A DNA stretch of 64,000 nt from Eleginops maclovinus (GCF_036324505.1 NC_086363.1:5019155-5083154), one strand, 5' to 3'; counted from the stretch's first letter, positions 27,801 to 38,779 are shown. Numbers and translations are program-made. Notes: generated by a model from the letters alone, not told the origin.

Positions 27801-28816
27801 GGTATATAACAAAGTATTGAGATGAACTTTTGTTATTGACCAAATACTTATTTTCCACAATCATTTGAAAATAAATTCATTAAAAATCAGACGATGTGAT
27901 TTCCTGGATTGTTTCCCCATTCTGTCTCTCATAGTTGAGGTATACCTATGATAAAAATGACAGGCCTCTCTCATCTTTTTAAATGGGAGAACTTGAACAA
28001 TTGGTGGCTGACTAAATTCTTTTTTGCCCCACTGTATATGACCTATCCAGTGTTATCAGGGCAGTGCAGGTCTACTGCTTCATGTTTCTGAGGTAAACAA
28101 AAATGATGCATTTCATCGACCCGCGATGATAGACAGCATGCTTATCGCACACATACAACGTTGGAGACAGAAGGGATAAAAAAGAGAAGATGGATACCTC
28201 AGATTTATTTTAGCAAATAAACAGTGGATTACAATTTGTTCAAAGTGTTCTTCATACATTTAAATGCAGACAAAATACACAAGACCTCTGCAGTCTTCAC
28301 ACTCTTATCTCTACATGCAACCCAAAAAAAGACGTGATGATTAAACCAATCGTTTTAGATGTTTAGTTTCAAGAGTAACAATTTTGTCAGGTCCTCTATT
28401 TGAATATTGTTTACTTAAATATGACTATATCAACTTGGTAAAAGCATATTATATCACAGAGAAGATTTACTGGATTGCATTAGATTGTAAAAGTGTTCTT
28501 AGTAAAGTGGCCAGAGAATATTCAGATGATTCACGCCTGTAAAAAGAAACACTAGATCAAGTGAAAGCCATTAAGTCCATTTCCAATTGGTGACTTTCTA
28601 GTAGCAAATGTAATGGTTTCATCTATAGTAATGCCATTCTATCAGCATATGTGCAACGCTGTTAATTTCAAACTATGCTGTAGTGGACTAATAGTCACAC
28701 AACAGTACCAAACCATCAGATTTGCACATAGGAATACCGTCCTTGCTTCTGATTTGCCCAGAGAGCAAATCAATAGGCCGAGGTGCAGCAGTATGAACAC
28801 ATCAGTAGTTGTGAGC

Positions 28817-28894
<78 letters not shown>

Positions 28895-31800
28895 ATCTGG
28901 TGCAGAGGCGCGTGCATGCACCATGCCAAAAGCTTTGAGCACATGAGCTTGAATATTGTTAGAAAATGATGAACGTAAAGACTTATAATAATCTGTCTGC
29001 AGGACTGTCTCTTTCCCCTTCTTATCCTTCCATCCTGATTCAACTGCTTTTACATTTAATGCTGATGCCAGGGGAGCTGCATGCCGTATTTCTCACACTG
29101 ACTGATCTCATGTGCAGGATCGACAGGAAAAAGGATAAAACCGAGAGGAAGATCCTCGACAGCCAGGAGAGAGCCTTCTGGGATGTCCATAGACCTGTGG
29201 TGAGCCTGTCTGTGCAGATTTTAGACGCCTACCTCCTCTTCCTCGTAATGAATCCACAAACTGCCTCTTTTCTATATTCCACAGCTCTCCTTGGGTTTAC
29301 CTGAATTTAAAAGCATCTCTTTCTTTGCTCATATTTCCTTCAGCCTGGATGTGTTAACACGACAGAGATGGACATCAGGAAATGTAGGCGCATGAAGAAC
29401 CCCCATAGAGTTAAGAAGGTACATGCCTGAAATGACAAGGGTATTAAAGTATCTGTATTGTTTTATTACGTCCTTAATTAAGTACTCAGAATGTTACAAG
29501 ACCCTAAATGACTGCTACCTGTTTACAAATGACTTGATCATATCATAACTGAAATGTTTCCCTTGTGTGTGTGCCTTAAGACAATAATAAGTACACAAGG
29601 TATCAGTCTTTTATCTCTCCTACTTCTCCTCCCTCATCGTGTTCAAACACCCAGTCGGTGTATGGTTTAGTGGAGGAGGGAACACAGTCTCAGAGCCCCA
29701 TACACACTCCCTCGCACCACTGCAGGAAAGGCACCAAAGAGGACGTAGAGAAAGAGGTAAAGATGTGACCATGAAGTCTCTGCGATGAACTTGTGTAAAG
29801 AAAAAGTTCTATATTTCTCAGTTGCTATAATTTAAACTCCACAAGCATTTCATTTGAAGCACTGCAGGGAACATTCTCAGACGTTGCACTGCATTGTACA
29901 CTCTTTATATAAGTTTGGCAGGATCTGCTTCTTTCTAGCACAGAGAGAGATTGATTTTCACCACAAAACAAGAAGACAACAGGATGCAGCCGGCTTTATG
30001 GGAAAATAGCTCTTAATAATAAGAAACAGTGGCTCTAACAGTTCCAACTCAAACATGGTATTTTTCTCTTGTTGTAGCTATAGAGCAATACTTGTCCTAC
30101 ACAGTTTGGGAAAATTGAAGACGTTTTGTTTGCTTGTCTCGTACACAATCAGTCAAAACAAACACTGCTGTCTGTCCTCTTTCAGATCTTATTCCTGAAC
30201 ACTCAGGTTGATCGTCACCGTATGAAGATGTCTAAAGTGGCTGAAAGGTAAACTGAAATCTCACACAAAGAATACTGCACATCCAAAAAGCATGTCTTAC
30301 CTTGTGCAGGAGACACACCATCCTTTTTCCCCATGCTCTGTATGACCATCTATAATCAGACACGTTGATGCTGGCTTCCATTTTATTATATCTGTGGCGT
30401 TTAGAGGAGACTTGTTGTTTCACCTCATCTGAACCACTATCGGTTTATAAGTAATGGGAATATAAGAAGGACTTTACTTTACTATGTTTGTTGGGGGCTG
30501 CCTTGGGTAAGGGTTGCAGGGTTTAGTAGGTTGTGCTTTCTCCATGGATGTCCTCCCTTTCCCCCATTTGGTAATTTGGAAGAGGGGTAAAAGGGCAAGG
30601 CACAGGCCAAGATCCATGTCACTCCTATCTATGCCACAGCCAATGGAGTAAAGAAGAATAGAGGCTACTATAGTTAATCTTTTCATCTGAAATTGCCTCC
30701 TGCATCACGGAGGAGATCTTTGGAGTGAAATGCTCTGTGGTCACTTCAGAATTCTTCCCTTAGTTGCAGTTCTGAAATGAACCTGTATTGCGGCCTCACA
30801 AATCTTTCATTTACCCTGTTTTGAATTGCATTTAGCTGTGGAGGACTTCTTGTCGTTGTGTCCACACTCGCACACAGACACTCCTCTGTTTGCCCGCCTG
30901 TCGTTCCCATCCTCAGCTCAGTGAGTCGGGACGGCCGTTAGCTTCCAGTAGAGCAGAAACTGTGATTACTGCTCCGCCTCTCTGACCCTTTGACCTCCTG
31001 ACTCCATTACAGAGTTTAATTTGTGCTCAACAGAGCGGATAGTTTGGTGCGTCTCCCCAAAGACTGCAAGCAACAACATGCCAAACAACATCAGTCATGT
31101 TGTGCGATTATACGAGCATCATCGTTTCTTTTTTTAATCACTTCACATTGGGAGTCATTTCTCAAGTACGATCACTGTTTGGGTGAGTGGGCACATGATA
31201 CTCATGTTGGTTGAAATGTTTCCTGTCTGTAATCGGGCTAATACAGTATGATTGAGCTAAGGTTGAAACGAGAAAATATATATGAACAAATGTCTAAACA
31301 TGTGAGTGTACAGCAGCTTGTTGAAGCCTGTTTTCTTTACTTTAGTTCAATTTGTCTCAAAAGTATGTAGAATAAATGTCTTAGATGTGGGTAAAGACAC
31401 AATTATTGAATCCCAAGCACAAGTACAGATTCATATCAACAATTATGTGTGCAAAAACCCAGCTTTTACGTAGAGGACTTTATGATAATGTACAGCCTTT
31501 GTAGCTAATCGTTTAGGCAATATCAAATCTGATGGATGCACACTAGGACACAGGGCGATGCTTCACTTCCAGTTAAACAGATTTTACTTTTCTTTTGGTT
31601 GGAGGTGTAATTCTCTGGATGCAAACTACTAAAGTGCAAAGCTTTAAAGGCAGCGAGGAAATATAGTTTTACTTTATTGCAACTTGACACGTGCACAACT
31701 CTGAAAGTTAAGCGCAGGATTCGATGGATTGTGTTCAGGTTGTTGCTGTCCTTGGTCCTGATTCCTGGCTCGTGTGGTTTCATACTTTACTATGCATTGA

Positions 31801-34800
31801 TCTGAGAGTGTTTGTCTCTTATGTTTGTTCAAATCATTACATCTACACTATTGGTCTTTATTGTCTGACATCCTCCATTTGATTTAGTGTTGTATCTATT
31901 TCAGTTTCTTCTGCTAAAACTGTAGAATTGTGCTGCTATGTGTTCGTTTGCAAACTACACGTCTGATTCAAAAGCCTTCAACGTTTTTTATTTAAAAACG
32001 CTAGAGTGATTAACATCCCGTAGGAAAGAAATCACAATCTGTTAAAGTAGATTCTTAAATTACGGTTGAGTCTGTGATCAGTAAAACATTTTCAGAGCCC
32101 TGCTGTTGTTGATGCATTTTCTCCTTCGCTGCGTCTCTCGGTTTGTGTTTATCTCAGACTATCAAAGAGAGGTAGGAGGTTCACATCTCAGCTTTTGATC
32201 AGAACAGATGCTTCTGCTGAACAATTTGTTTCTGCATCATTTTCTCAATTATCCTCTGAAAGCCTTCAGGTAAACAGGAAATATTAATCTCATTGAACAA
32301 ATGACCGCTGTTAAACTTTCTCTCTTAACTTGATGATTAATCTGCACGGTCCTCTGTCTCTGCGTTGTGTTTGTTTGTCTCAGTCTGATAAGCTACACTG
32401 ACCAGTACATGGACTACGACCAGTTTGTGACGGCTCAGGAACCGGCTAATCCCTGGACCAGCGACGACCCCTCCCTCTGGGAACTGGAGGCCAGGTACAA
32501 AACCAGAGACCGTGACAGTTTCACATCCAATGGACACTTCCTCCTAAATTAAAGAGGACTATAATGTTCACTTTTTTAGGGGTTTATATTTGTATTCTGT
32601 GCCTCTCCTGGGACATGTCTCCATGCTTTAATGTTCAATAAGCTCTTTATTTTTCTCATACTGCCTGTGCTGCAGCACCTCTGTTCACCCTCTGTCTGAA
32701 ACCAGAGCCCAGTCTGCTCTGATGTGATATGTCAACCGCTTAGAGATGTCCCGCCCCTTAGCTTATCAATGGGTTTGAGTGCTAGTTATATAGTTATGTT
32801 TTTATGTTAAGTAAAACAAATATCCAAATGAGACGTTTTTACGCGGAGGGGATGATTATGACGTCACAATCTGACCTTTTTTAACTGAAAATTGACATTA
32901 CTTTGTTTCCTGATTACTGGAAAGTGTTTACTACAGAGTGTTTGGGTTGGAGGTAGTTTCATTTTGTTTAGTATTCTGTGTAGAGAGGAAAGTCGCAGCT
33001 CTCAACTCTTGCACTTTGCTCTGCACTCCCGGCCTGTTCTGAATTATGCAGGAATTAATTAAAGCAGACGTATAATCATTGTGCCTAATGTAGTTTAATA
33101 ATTCAGACGGATAGATTAATTGCATGATAGGAGGAAATATATTCCCTGCAGAGATTAAAACAGATTGATTTCGGATGAACGTTGGCATAATGCGCAGCTT
33201 TCCTGACACCAGTCTCACGTCAACACCAGCACTGAGATCTTGGATGACTGATGGCAGGTCGGGTTTTTAGGTGTTATTCCTTCCTCATGTCAGCGCTAAC
33301 AACAATATGAGCATGTATTCACAATTTCCGTGTCATTTATTATTTATTTTCAGTCTTGGACTTCCTGTTTAAGCATCAGCTGGATGTTGATAATCTCGTT
33401 TATCTCCCATCTCTCCCAGAAAGGAGCCCAGTCAGCAGCGGGTGAAGAAGTGGGGTTTCTCTCTGGAGGAAGCGCTGAAGGACCCGGCAGGACAGGAGCT
33501 CTTCCTCAAGTTTCTGGAGTCAGAGTTTAGCTCAGAAAACCTGCGGTGAGCACATAAGAAGCTTGGATAATCCTCTCTAAACCTTTTTACGTTATGTTTA
33601 TCTTTGCCATGTCATAAAAACTTCTATTCAATTCCTGTAGGAACACACTCTGTGCCGGCCATAAAATCTGAGGTGCACACAGTGGTTATCGACTTCATAT
33701 TCTGTGTTTGTTGTGGAGAAGAAAGCGACAGGTTATTCTGCATTAGAAAAAAGACAAGAAGTACATTTAAAGCTGTAGAGCATCGCTTTATTGTGCATGT
33801 TCACTTGTGAGATTGTAAAAAGAGAGCAAGAGTCTACAGAAGCTTTTTATTCACTGAAAACAGCAAGAAAAAATGTCTTTCACATTTAGTTCGAAACCAT
33901 TTCGACCCACTTGTAAACATGGGAAGGAACAAATCACAAGAAAGATGTTCCTGTTTCCAGAACACGAGAAACTGTTCGAACTTTAAACACAATGAGAACA
34001 GATAGCCACAGAAAAGTCAACGTCAAATTTCCAGGAACAACAAGAAGAGTAAAGGAAAAAAGGAATCCTGTTGCATTTGAAAGTATAAATACACTTCAAG
34101 TTTTTCTCAGCAAGATGAACCTGTAACTTGTTTCTATTAAATATTTTATCCTTAAACCGAATGAACATCTTTTTAACGCCTTGTTAAAGATTTTACACAA
34201 TTGTATTAATTGTAGAGTAAGAAATTAGAAGTATTTTAAACACAAACACTCAATACATGGGTTGAACATTGAGCTGGAGCCAGGCTTCAATAATCTGAAA
34301 TTAGCATAAAGACGTAAAACAGGAAGACAGCTATTCTGACTGGAGTTCATTATACTCCCATCCTCACCCTTTCTTTAGTCTTAGGAGATGTTATTGTTTG
34401 TGCTTGGACAGGGCCAGGCCAGCTGTTTCCCTCTGCTTTGAGACTCAATGCTCTGCTAAGCTAATAGCCATGCACAACTTGTTTTTTCTAAATGTATGAC
34501 ACATGCATTTCTAGTCAATAGACAGCAAACATAGATTCTCTCATATTCTCTCTCATCTGCTTGGTGATGGATGTTGCGAGTGTAATATGTCTGGGCAGTC
34601 AATACGAGACGCTGCTTGAATCTTTACAAACTGCGTTGAACTTTGTTTTTGAATCCTGAACTTAATTTTGGAGGTAAAAATCCATCACTGCTCGCTGAGA
34701 TAAACCCCTAATAAATGCACTCACACACATTCACAAACAGCATCTCTCTAAATAGGTGTGTGCGCGCTTTGATATCGTGTGTTATGTAATGATGTTGTTG

Positions 34801-35064
34801 CTTATTGATTATTGATTCACAGTACAGATGATAAACTCACACCTTATTGAGATGAACAGATTCATTAACTTCTATTGTGTTTCGGCCTACATTCAGCTGG
34901 GTGTGTTTGTGATGCGTACCTGTGTGTGGATTAATTAGCATCTCGGAGAGGGAGAGAGAGAGAGGGGGAGAGAGAGAGAGGGGAGAGTGACCTCAGACTC
35001 TTCTGGGTATAAACTGTGAGAGATAACGTGAAGGTTGTTGATACCTCTGAGCTACAGAGGGTGG

Positions 35065-35162
<98 letters not shown>

Positions 35163-38100
35163 ATCAATGATCACCTCTCGGCTATCCCAGCAGGCTCCTG
35201 ACCCCTCTCTCTCTGCCTCTCTATTTTTCTGTTTCCGGACCTTTAATTGCTTTTATGAAGGAGCTTTTTGGAGAGCATTACTGAGGGAGAGTGACAGCGG
35301 GTGAGGAACGGAGTGAGAGAGAGAAGCAGACCCCAGAGTGTTTCTCTCTATATTACTGTTTTATCTCTGGAGCAATCAACAGATCAATACAGACTAACTC
35401 ATGTTGAAGGCACTTCTGTGGCTCTCTGCTGCCTCTGGTGTTTAACACCGTGTACGACATGCTCCCCTCTCTCACACTGGGGAAAAGCCTCAGTGAATTA
35501 TTCAAAATGAGTGCCTTTAAATGTTAAGGTGGCTTCTTTTTACAGGTTTCCCACTTTAGCTCTTTGAATATTTACAGTATCCAGCACAGTTTTAGCTTTA
35601 TCTCTCAACTTTTTCTTCAGGAAAACTTTATTAGTTGTGTACATCTTTATCTGCATTGAATTAAAATCTTAGTTTCGTTGGCTCATTTTCATTTACCGTT
35701 ATTGTGTATTTTTAAACCATGCTATTCATTTTAAGTACAATGCAGTTTGCATTTTTGCTCAAACACAGACCTCAATAATGTGTTCAGTCTAGGTGATTAT
35801 ACACTGATTAAGACATATATTAATTACAGTTGTGAGAATAAATCTCCCAAAACTTGTCCTTCAAGTAAAGCTTATTTTTTAACGAAAACAACTCAAATGA
35901 TTTCATTATTAACAGTTCAAATGTTCAAACTATTTGTAAAAGTACCTTATCTCTTGCAGATACAGTAAGTGATAATGAATTGTGTTTCGTTGCATGCAGA
36001 GCAGGTTGGTTTTGTCACTCTTAAAGTCGGATTATATCAGAGGTGAATTTGCTCTGTGTTGCAGGTTCTGGTTGGCGGTGCAGGACATGAAGAGGAGGCC
36101 GCAGCAGGACGTGGCGCAGAGGGCGCAGGACATTTGGGCGGAGTTCCTGGCGGAGGGAGCGCCCAGCTCCATCAACCTGGACTCGCACAGCTACGAACGC
36201 ACGGGCCAGAACCTGAAAGACCCCGGGCGATACAGCTATGAGGACGCACAGGTGGGAAAACACAACAAAGAGTAGTGCTTTATGTTTAAAATGCATTGGA
36301 TTACATTGGAAACTAGTTTAGAAAATGATTCACAGAGCAGTGAAACATTAGGCCTCTATGGTAGTAAACAAACAACAATACTACGCTATAGGGACCTTTC
36401 TTTAAAATACACAGTTTATTTGAAACAATTCATTATAAAGTTGGGGAATAATTGGGTCAGATCCCTTTAAAACCTCATTAACTCGCTCAGAAATAACATT
36501 ATCTACAAGTGCCGTTTATAAATTACATTCATTAGAGAAAGCAAAGAGAATAATGCATGTATTTAAAATTCCATGCAGTCTCTCCCTCTCTCCTTATTCC
36601 CACCTGTCAGCTTAAAGGTTGAACTGTGTTGCTAGAGTGAAATTCAATAAAACACGCAAATACAACACCCACTGATTTTAATATGCAGAAAACACTGAAT
36701 GTCGTCCGCCGGATCGATAGATTTATACTCTACATATAAAGCCTACAGTATGTGTGAGAAAAGAACAAAATACTGCGTGACATTTCCTAAAATCAATACT
36801 GGAGACTTTTATTTTTGTATTGTATTCCTGTATACTATTCGACCATACTTTAATTTGTATTGTCTTTGCTTTTTAAATGTAATTTTGTAATATGTTTCTT
36901 GTTTACTATGTCTTAATGCTTTTAATGTCTTGTGTAAAGCACTTTGAATTGAATTAAATGTACCATTGTCTTTCCGTGCACCAGGATTTCTCTGCCTTAC
37001 ACAGGCGTACAATCCTATTGAAGCTGATCTGTAACATGGAGTGTACAGTAATAACAAAGCTCAGTTCCCCTACCTTCCCTCGCACCGACAGGGAACTATT
37101 CTTAGCACCATTCAGAACGGCTTTATCACACTGTTAATTTATATCTCTCCAGGTGATCAGTGTCAGGCGAGCCTCTTCAGAAACTCTATCCCACACTGCT
37201 GCCTGCCCCATTTGTCTTTCCTACACGCTTCACCAATGTCAACTAATGGGTTTATATTGTGGAGTGATTTATAGAGAATAAAGAGTCTGGGGGTTGCTGG
37301 GTTTCTGTCAAAAATCCTCTCCTGTTACAGGCTTGAAAGGGAAAGTTAAATATACATGTTTCTCCTCTGTGCGTTCATGTTTCTCCCTTGTCTCCTTAAG
37401 TTTTGAACATCAATGGTAGAGAATCCTTTGCACCCATGTGTCTCTTTCTCTGCGTCCCCTCTTTCCATGTAGGACCACATCTACAAACTGATGAAAAGTG
37501 ACAGCTACACACGCTTCCTGCGCTCCAACGTGTACCAGGACCTGCTGATGGCAAAGAAGAAAGTAAGCCTGTCTGTCTGTGTTTGTCCCACAGGTCAATT
37601 TCTCTGCACATCTCTGATGCACTACATGTGTGTGAAGTCAAACACCAGGTTGCTTTGTATAGAGACATGAATGAGAGGTCTTCTTTTACATCTTCATCTA
37701 TTTACTTGGTTTGTCCCTACCTGTACTGTGCTCAAAATACAAACCCATGTTTTTACAGGAAGAATACGTCAAACAAAATAAAGAAACTTGTCCTCTCACC
37801 TCCCTTTAACCCATAATAATGGGACCACATCTGCTGTGTGAGATTCATACACACTTTAATTGTTGAACTGTTCCTCTATTTCTTTTTTTTCTTGGACTCT
37901 CAGCCTGAAACGGAGCAGGGCCGACGCACCTCTCTGGAGAAGTTCACTCGTAGTGTGGTGAGTGTCCCGCTGCCTCTGCATTCATTAAATAACAGAGTTG
38001 CATTTTTGAAATTTCAGAAAGAAAGACATATTACAGCGTTTGGGTTCTTTGCTATGTTATTATACTATCACTCTTTTCTGGATCTTTTGGGACATACCAT

Positions 38101-38779
38101 ACTTTCACTATTGTGACCATTTTTTGACCTACTTTACTTTCACTACTTCATTTAATTCTAACATACTTCACTTTGATGTTTAAAAACTTTTACTTACTTT
38201 CTTATTGTTTTTTGTTTTTATAATATTTTTTTGAAATACTATGAAGTTGTTTTTATATATTTTCAACAAAATATGCAGATTTTTCTCACTGTGATGTTTT
38301 TTTAAACTATATCATTATTTTTACATCCTATAATCGTACTTCTTCATATTTTGTGACTTACAATTTCATGAATTTACTTTATTATAATAGTTCTACATAC
38401 TATAATGTGACTTTTTTTCTAAATACTATTCATTAATTATTTAAACATCCTATAACATTACTTTTTCAATGTGCTTAATCATGACTATATACTATGGCTT
38501 TTTCAGATTTTCCAAATACTACTACAATGCCTTTTTTCCTTTTCTTGTGCTATCATTACTTTATATCCTATGTTGACCCCTAACCACCCACCATCAAAGC
38601 TTTGATGCATTGCTGCAGTCTTTTTTTTCCTTTAACTTTTCCCCCCACACTGCTCCTGATCCTCAGTGAAGCTTTTAGCCTGACAGCTGTCCCCCTCTCT
38701 CCCTTTTATCTCTCTGCCTCCCTCTCAGGGCAAGTCACTGACGGGCAAACGGCTGACGGGCCTCATGCAGTCGTCCTGA
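18758..38779 (+). CDS. rgs6: regulator of G-protein signalling 6 (16 exons, 5' partial)
   Basis: Rgs6 speeds GTP hydrolysis on Gi/o alpha subunits and works as an obligate complex with G-beta-5 at membranes. Joining 16 exons (listed separately) gives one frame of 462 codons plus TGA. Numbered from the first visible residue, the domains are: DEP about 10-87, DHEX linker about 88-200, GGL about 225-293 with the conserved Asn-Pro-Trp, and RGS about 298-425 with SSENLRFW and SINLDS motifs. Every junction has AG/GT sites and matching phase. The C-terminus [16 protein letters not shown] and the preceding [13 protein letters not shown] segment are diagnostic of RGS6 rather than RGS7, RGS9 or RGS11. 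Human RGS6 is about 472 residues in its common form, so only about 30 N-terminal residues are missing, on upstream exon(s) I could not find. It is convergent with lama2. Family alignment is from memory; confidence is high. Confidence 0.95.
19511..19580 (+). repeat. possible SINE-body fragment
   Basis: GTACCCTTGAGCGAGGCAC resembles the CCTTGAGCAAGGCAC motif common inside fish tRNA SINEs. Short and decayed. Confidence 0.35.
20300..20350 (+). CDS. rgs6: rgs6 exon b (DEP domain)
   Basis: CTCAG acceptor and GTAATG donor; encodes [15 protein letters not shown] of the DEP domain. A 51-nt exon, phase 1 to 1. Confidence 0.95.
21281..21387 (+). CDS. rgs6: rgs6 exon c (DEP domain)
   Basis: TCACAG acceptor and GTGAGC donor; encodes [19 protein letters not shown], the C-terminal part of the DEP domain. 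Leaves in phase 0. Confidence 0.96.
21461..21860 (-). mobile_element. probable non-LTR retrotransposon 3' region (L2/CR1-type)
   Basis: The left end, AGAATCAGAAATCCTTTATT followed by CGTCCCACTGCGGGGGAAATT, matches on the - strand the typical 3' end of fish L2-type LINEs or dependent SINEs (AATTTCCCC...GGACGAATAAAGGATTTCTGATTCT-like). How far the element extends to the right is uncertain. Confidence 0.5.
22474..22600. repeat. dispersed GCTAACA/TTAGCATT repeat fragment
   Basis: Contains AGCATGCTAACACTCAGATG and ACATTAGCATTAAGCTCAAA, phrases common in a dispersed teleost repeat. A weaker relative lies near 8800-8895. Family name unknown to me. Confidence 0.35.
24120..24171 (+). CDS. rgs6: rgs6 exon d (DEP/DHEX junction)
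   Basis: CTTTAG acceptor and GTAAGA donor; encodes [16 protein letters not shown], a strongly conserved R7-family segment. Leaves in phase 1. Confidence 0.96.
24520..24607 (+). mobile_element. non-LTR retrotransposon 3' tail fragment
   Basis: TGTAAAGCTTTGAGTTACC then a ...GATATATAAATAAA end is the usual 3' terminus of several fish LINEs. It lies immediately beside the hAT insertion at 24627. Confidence 0.4.
24627..25474. mobile_element. non-autonomous hAT-like element with 8-bp target duplication
   Basis: The ends are imperfect inverted repeats: left TAAGGCTGGCCGATA, right (reverse complement) TAGGGCTGGGCGATA. The element is flanked on both sides by GCGACAAA (24619-24626 and 25475-25482), the 8-bp duplication expected of hAT transposition. 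The interior near both ends is rich in CGATA/TATCG motifs. There is no intact transposase. A SINE lies inside at about 25021-25318, so the hAT insertion is the older event. Confidence 0.75.
25021..25318 (-). mobile_element. tRNA-derived SINE inserted within the hAT-like element
   Basis: On the - strand it starts with a tRNA-like head: AGTGGCTCAGTAAGTAGGGG (A-box region) and GCCGGTTCAAGTCTCC (B box). The body contains CTTGAGCAAGGCACC and it ends in TGACAATAAAGAGGG. A second member of the same family, on the + strand, is at 54191-54480 and shares the head, the GGATGGGTTAAATGCAGAG-like body and the ACAATAAA end. Confidence 0.75.
26105..26169 (+). CDS. rgs6: rgs6 exon e (DHEX)
   Basis: CTCACAG acceptor and GTGAGT donor; encodes [19 protein letters not shown] of the helical DHEX segment. 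Leaves in phase 0. Confidence 0.95.
26542..26618 (+). CDS. rgs6: rgs6 exon f (DHEX)
   Basis: CAACAG acceptor and GTAAGT donor; encodes [18 protein letters not shown]. The Lys codon is split AA/G across the next intron. Confidence 0.95.
26796..26994. repeat. left terminal inverted repeat of Tc1 element
   Basis: Pairs with 27837-28034 with scattered mismatches. The inner end is AATAAGTATTTGGTCA. Confidence 0.92.
27161..27780 (+). pseudogene. Tc1 transposase pseudogene (deletion, frameshift, nonsense)
   Basis: The first 58 or so codons (ATG at 27161) encode the paired-like DNA-binding domain, with [20 protein letters not shown] and a second helix-turn-helix. Near 27335 the sequence jumps to the catalytic C-terminal half in another frame (from about 27336: [14 protein letters not shown], then [12 protein letters not shown], then [15 protein letters not shown]). 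The intervening segment of roughly 130 codons, including the first catalytic Asp, is deleted. A TAG at 27669-27671 replaces the Lys codon usual after VRVA. The second Asp and the final Glu of the DD34E triad are still visible. It cannot make an active transposase. Confidence 0.93.
27837..28034. repeat. right terminal inverted repeat of Tc1 element
   Basis: Reverse complement of the left repeat; ends TTTTGCCCCACTG before the TA target. Confidence 0.92.
28821..28892. repeat. (CA)36 microsatellite
   Basis: Perfect CA array in the rgs6 intron, ending about 225 nt before the exon at 29118. Confidence 0.98.
29118..29199 (+). CDS. rgs6: rgs6 exon g (DHEX)
   Basis: GTGCAG acceptor and GTGAGC donor; encodes [17 protein letters not shown]. 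The intron before it contains the Tc1 element and a (CA)36 array. Confidence 0.95.
29344..29418 (+). CDS. rgs6: rgs6 exon h
   Basis: TTCAG acceptor and GTACAT donor; encodes [19 protein letters not shown]. Phase 0 to 0. The CRR sequence fits RGS6 rather than RGS7. Confidence 0.94.
29655..29756 (+). CDS. rgs6: rgs6 exon i (variable linker, start of GGL)
   Basis: CCCAG acceptor and GTAAAG donor; encodes [15 protein letters not shown] and, at its end, TKEDVEKE. Phase 0 to 0. This linker is the least conserved part of the family. Confidence 0.9.
30186..30247 (+). CDS. rgs6: rgs6 exon j (GGL domain)
   Basis: TTTCAG acceptor and GTAAAC donor; encodes [12 protein letters not shown], the G-gamma-like helix that pairs with G-beta-5. 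Leaves in phase 2. Confidence 0.94.
32384..32494 (+). CDS. rgs6: rgs6 exon k (GGL domain)
   Basis: TCTCAG acceptor and GTACAA donor; encodes [16 protein letters not shown]. The Asn-Pro-Trp motif corresponds to the conserved NPF/NPW of G-gamma-like domains. Phase 2 to 2. Confidence 0.95.
32549..32775. mobile_element. third copy (partial) of the TTAA MITE family
   Basis: Starts TTAAAGAGGACTATAATG and shares GGGACATGTCTCCATGCTTT, AATGTTCAA and CTGCCTGTGCT with the 17078-17422 copy. The distal end is unclear. It begins about 55 nt after the rgs6 exon ending at 32494. Confidence 0.65.
33420..33545 (+). CDS. rgs6: rgs6 exon l (RGS domain, first half)
   Basis: TCCCAG acceptor and GTGAGC donor; encodes [16 protein letters not shown]. 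The Glu-Asn pair of SSEN lies in the loop that contacts G-alpha switch regions in this family. Phase 2 to 2. Confidence 0.96.
34301..34464. repeat. inverted pair of dispersed TTAGCATAAAGAC-type repeat
   Basis: 34301-34334 reads TTAGCATAAAGACGTAAAAC then AGGAAGACAGCTA. 34407-34464 on the other strand reads TTAGCAGAGCATTGAGTCTC, then AAAGCAGAGGGAAACAGCTG, then GCCTGGCCCTGTCC. Both resemble a common teleost repeat. Confidence 0.4.
35067..35160. repeat. (AC)47 microsatellite
   Basis: Perfect array in the rgs6 intron before the exon at 36065. A GA-rich run precedes it at about 34949-34986. Confidence 0.98.
36065..36251 (+). CDS. rgs6: rgs6 exon m (RGS domain core)
   Basis: TTGCAG acceptor and GTGGGA donor; encodes [14 protein letters not shown] and [11 protein letters not shown], conserved parts of the RGS fold. 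Notably GC-rich compared with the flanking introns. Leaves in phase 0. Confidence 0.96.
36865..36965 (+). mobile_element. possible retrotransposon 3' tail
   Basis: Contains TGTGTAAAGCACTTTGAATT, a phrase typical of LINE 3' ends in fish. Too short to classify. Confidence 0.35.
37473..37562 (+). CDS. rgs6: rgs6 exon n (end of RGS domain)
   Basis: ATGTAG acceptor and GTAAGC donor; encodes [17 protein letters not shown]. Phase 0 to 0. Confidence 0.96.
37904..37957 (+). CDS. rgs6: rgs6 exon o (54-nt frame-neutral C-terminal exon)
   Basis: CTCAG acceptor and GTGAGT donor; encodes [16 protein letters not shown]. Phase 0 to 0, so skipping keeps the frame into the last exon. Mammalian RGS6 is known to have forms with and without this segment. 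Confidence 0.93.
38235..38395. repeat. AT-rich dispersed repeat, copy 1
   Basis: Shares CAACAAAATATGC, ATTATTTTTACATMCT, ACAATTTCAT and TACTTTATTATAA in the same order with 40250-40397. Lies in the last rgs6 intron. Confidence 0.55.
38729..38779 (+). CDS. rgs6: rgs6 last coding exon
   Basis: CTCTCAG acceptor; encodes [16 protein letters not shown] then TGA at 38777-38779. This C-terminus is diagnostic of RGS6. Confidence 0.95.
   Translation, partial: GKSLTGKRLTGLMQSS

Larger units (their letters stand above)
26796..28034 (+). mobile_element. Tc1/mariner-type transposon, internally deleted
   Basis: Terminal inverted repeats of about 198 bp (26796-26994 and 27837-28034) start CAGTGGGGCAAAAAAGTATT and end in the reverse complement, with the TA target dinucleotide on each side (26794-26795 and 28035-28036). 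At 1239 bp it is shorter than a typical full Tc1 element of about 1.6 kb. The missing part is in the transposase gene. It lies in the rgs6 intron between 26618 and 29118. Confidence 0.95.

Noticed and set aside
28613..29043. Open frames of poly Thr-His or Val-Cys (also near 35000, 49100, 56900, 57200, 60800, 61400)
   Set aside because: They are translations of CA/GT microsatellites.
18758..38779. Assignment of the + strand gene as rgs7, rgs9 or rgs11
   Set aside because: The CRRMKN segment, the [13 protein letters not shown] exon and the LTGLMQSS end fit RGS6; RGS7 has a different C-terminus, and RGS9/11 diverge more widely.
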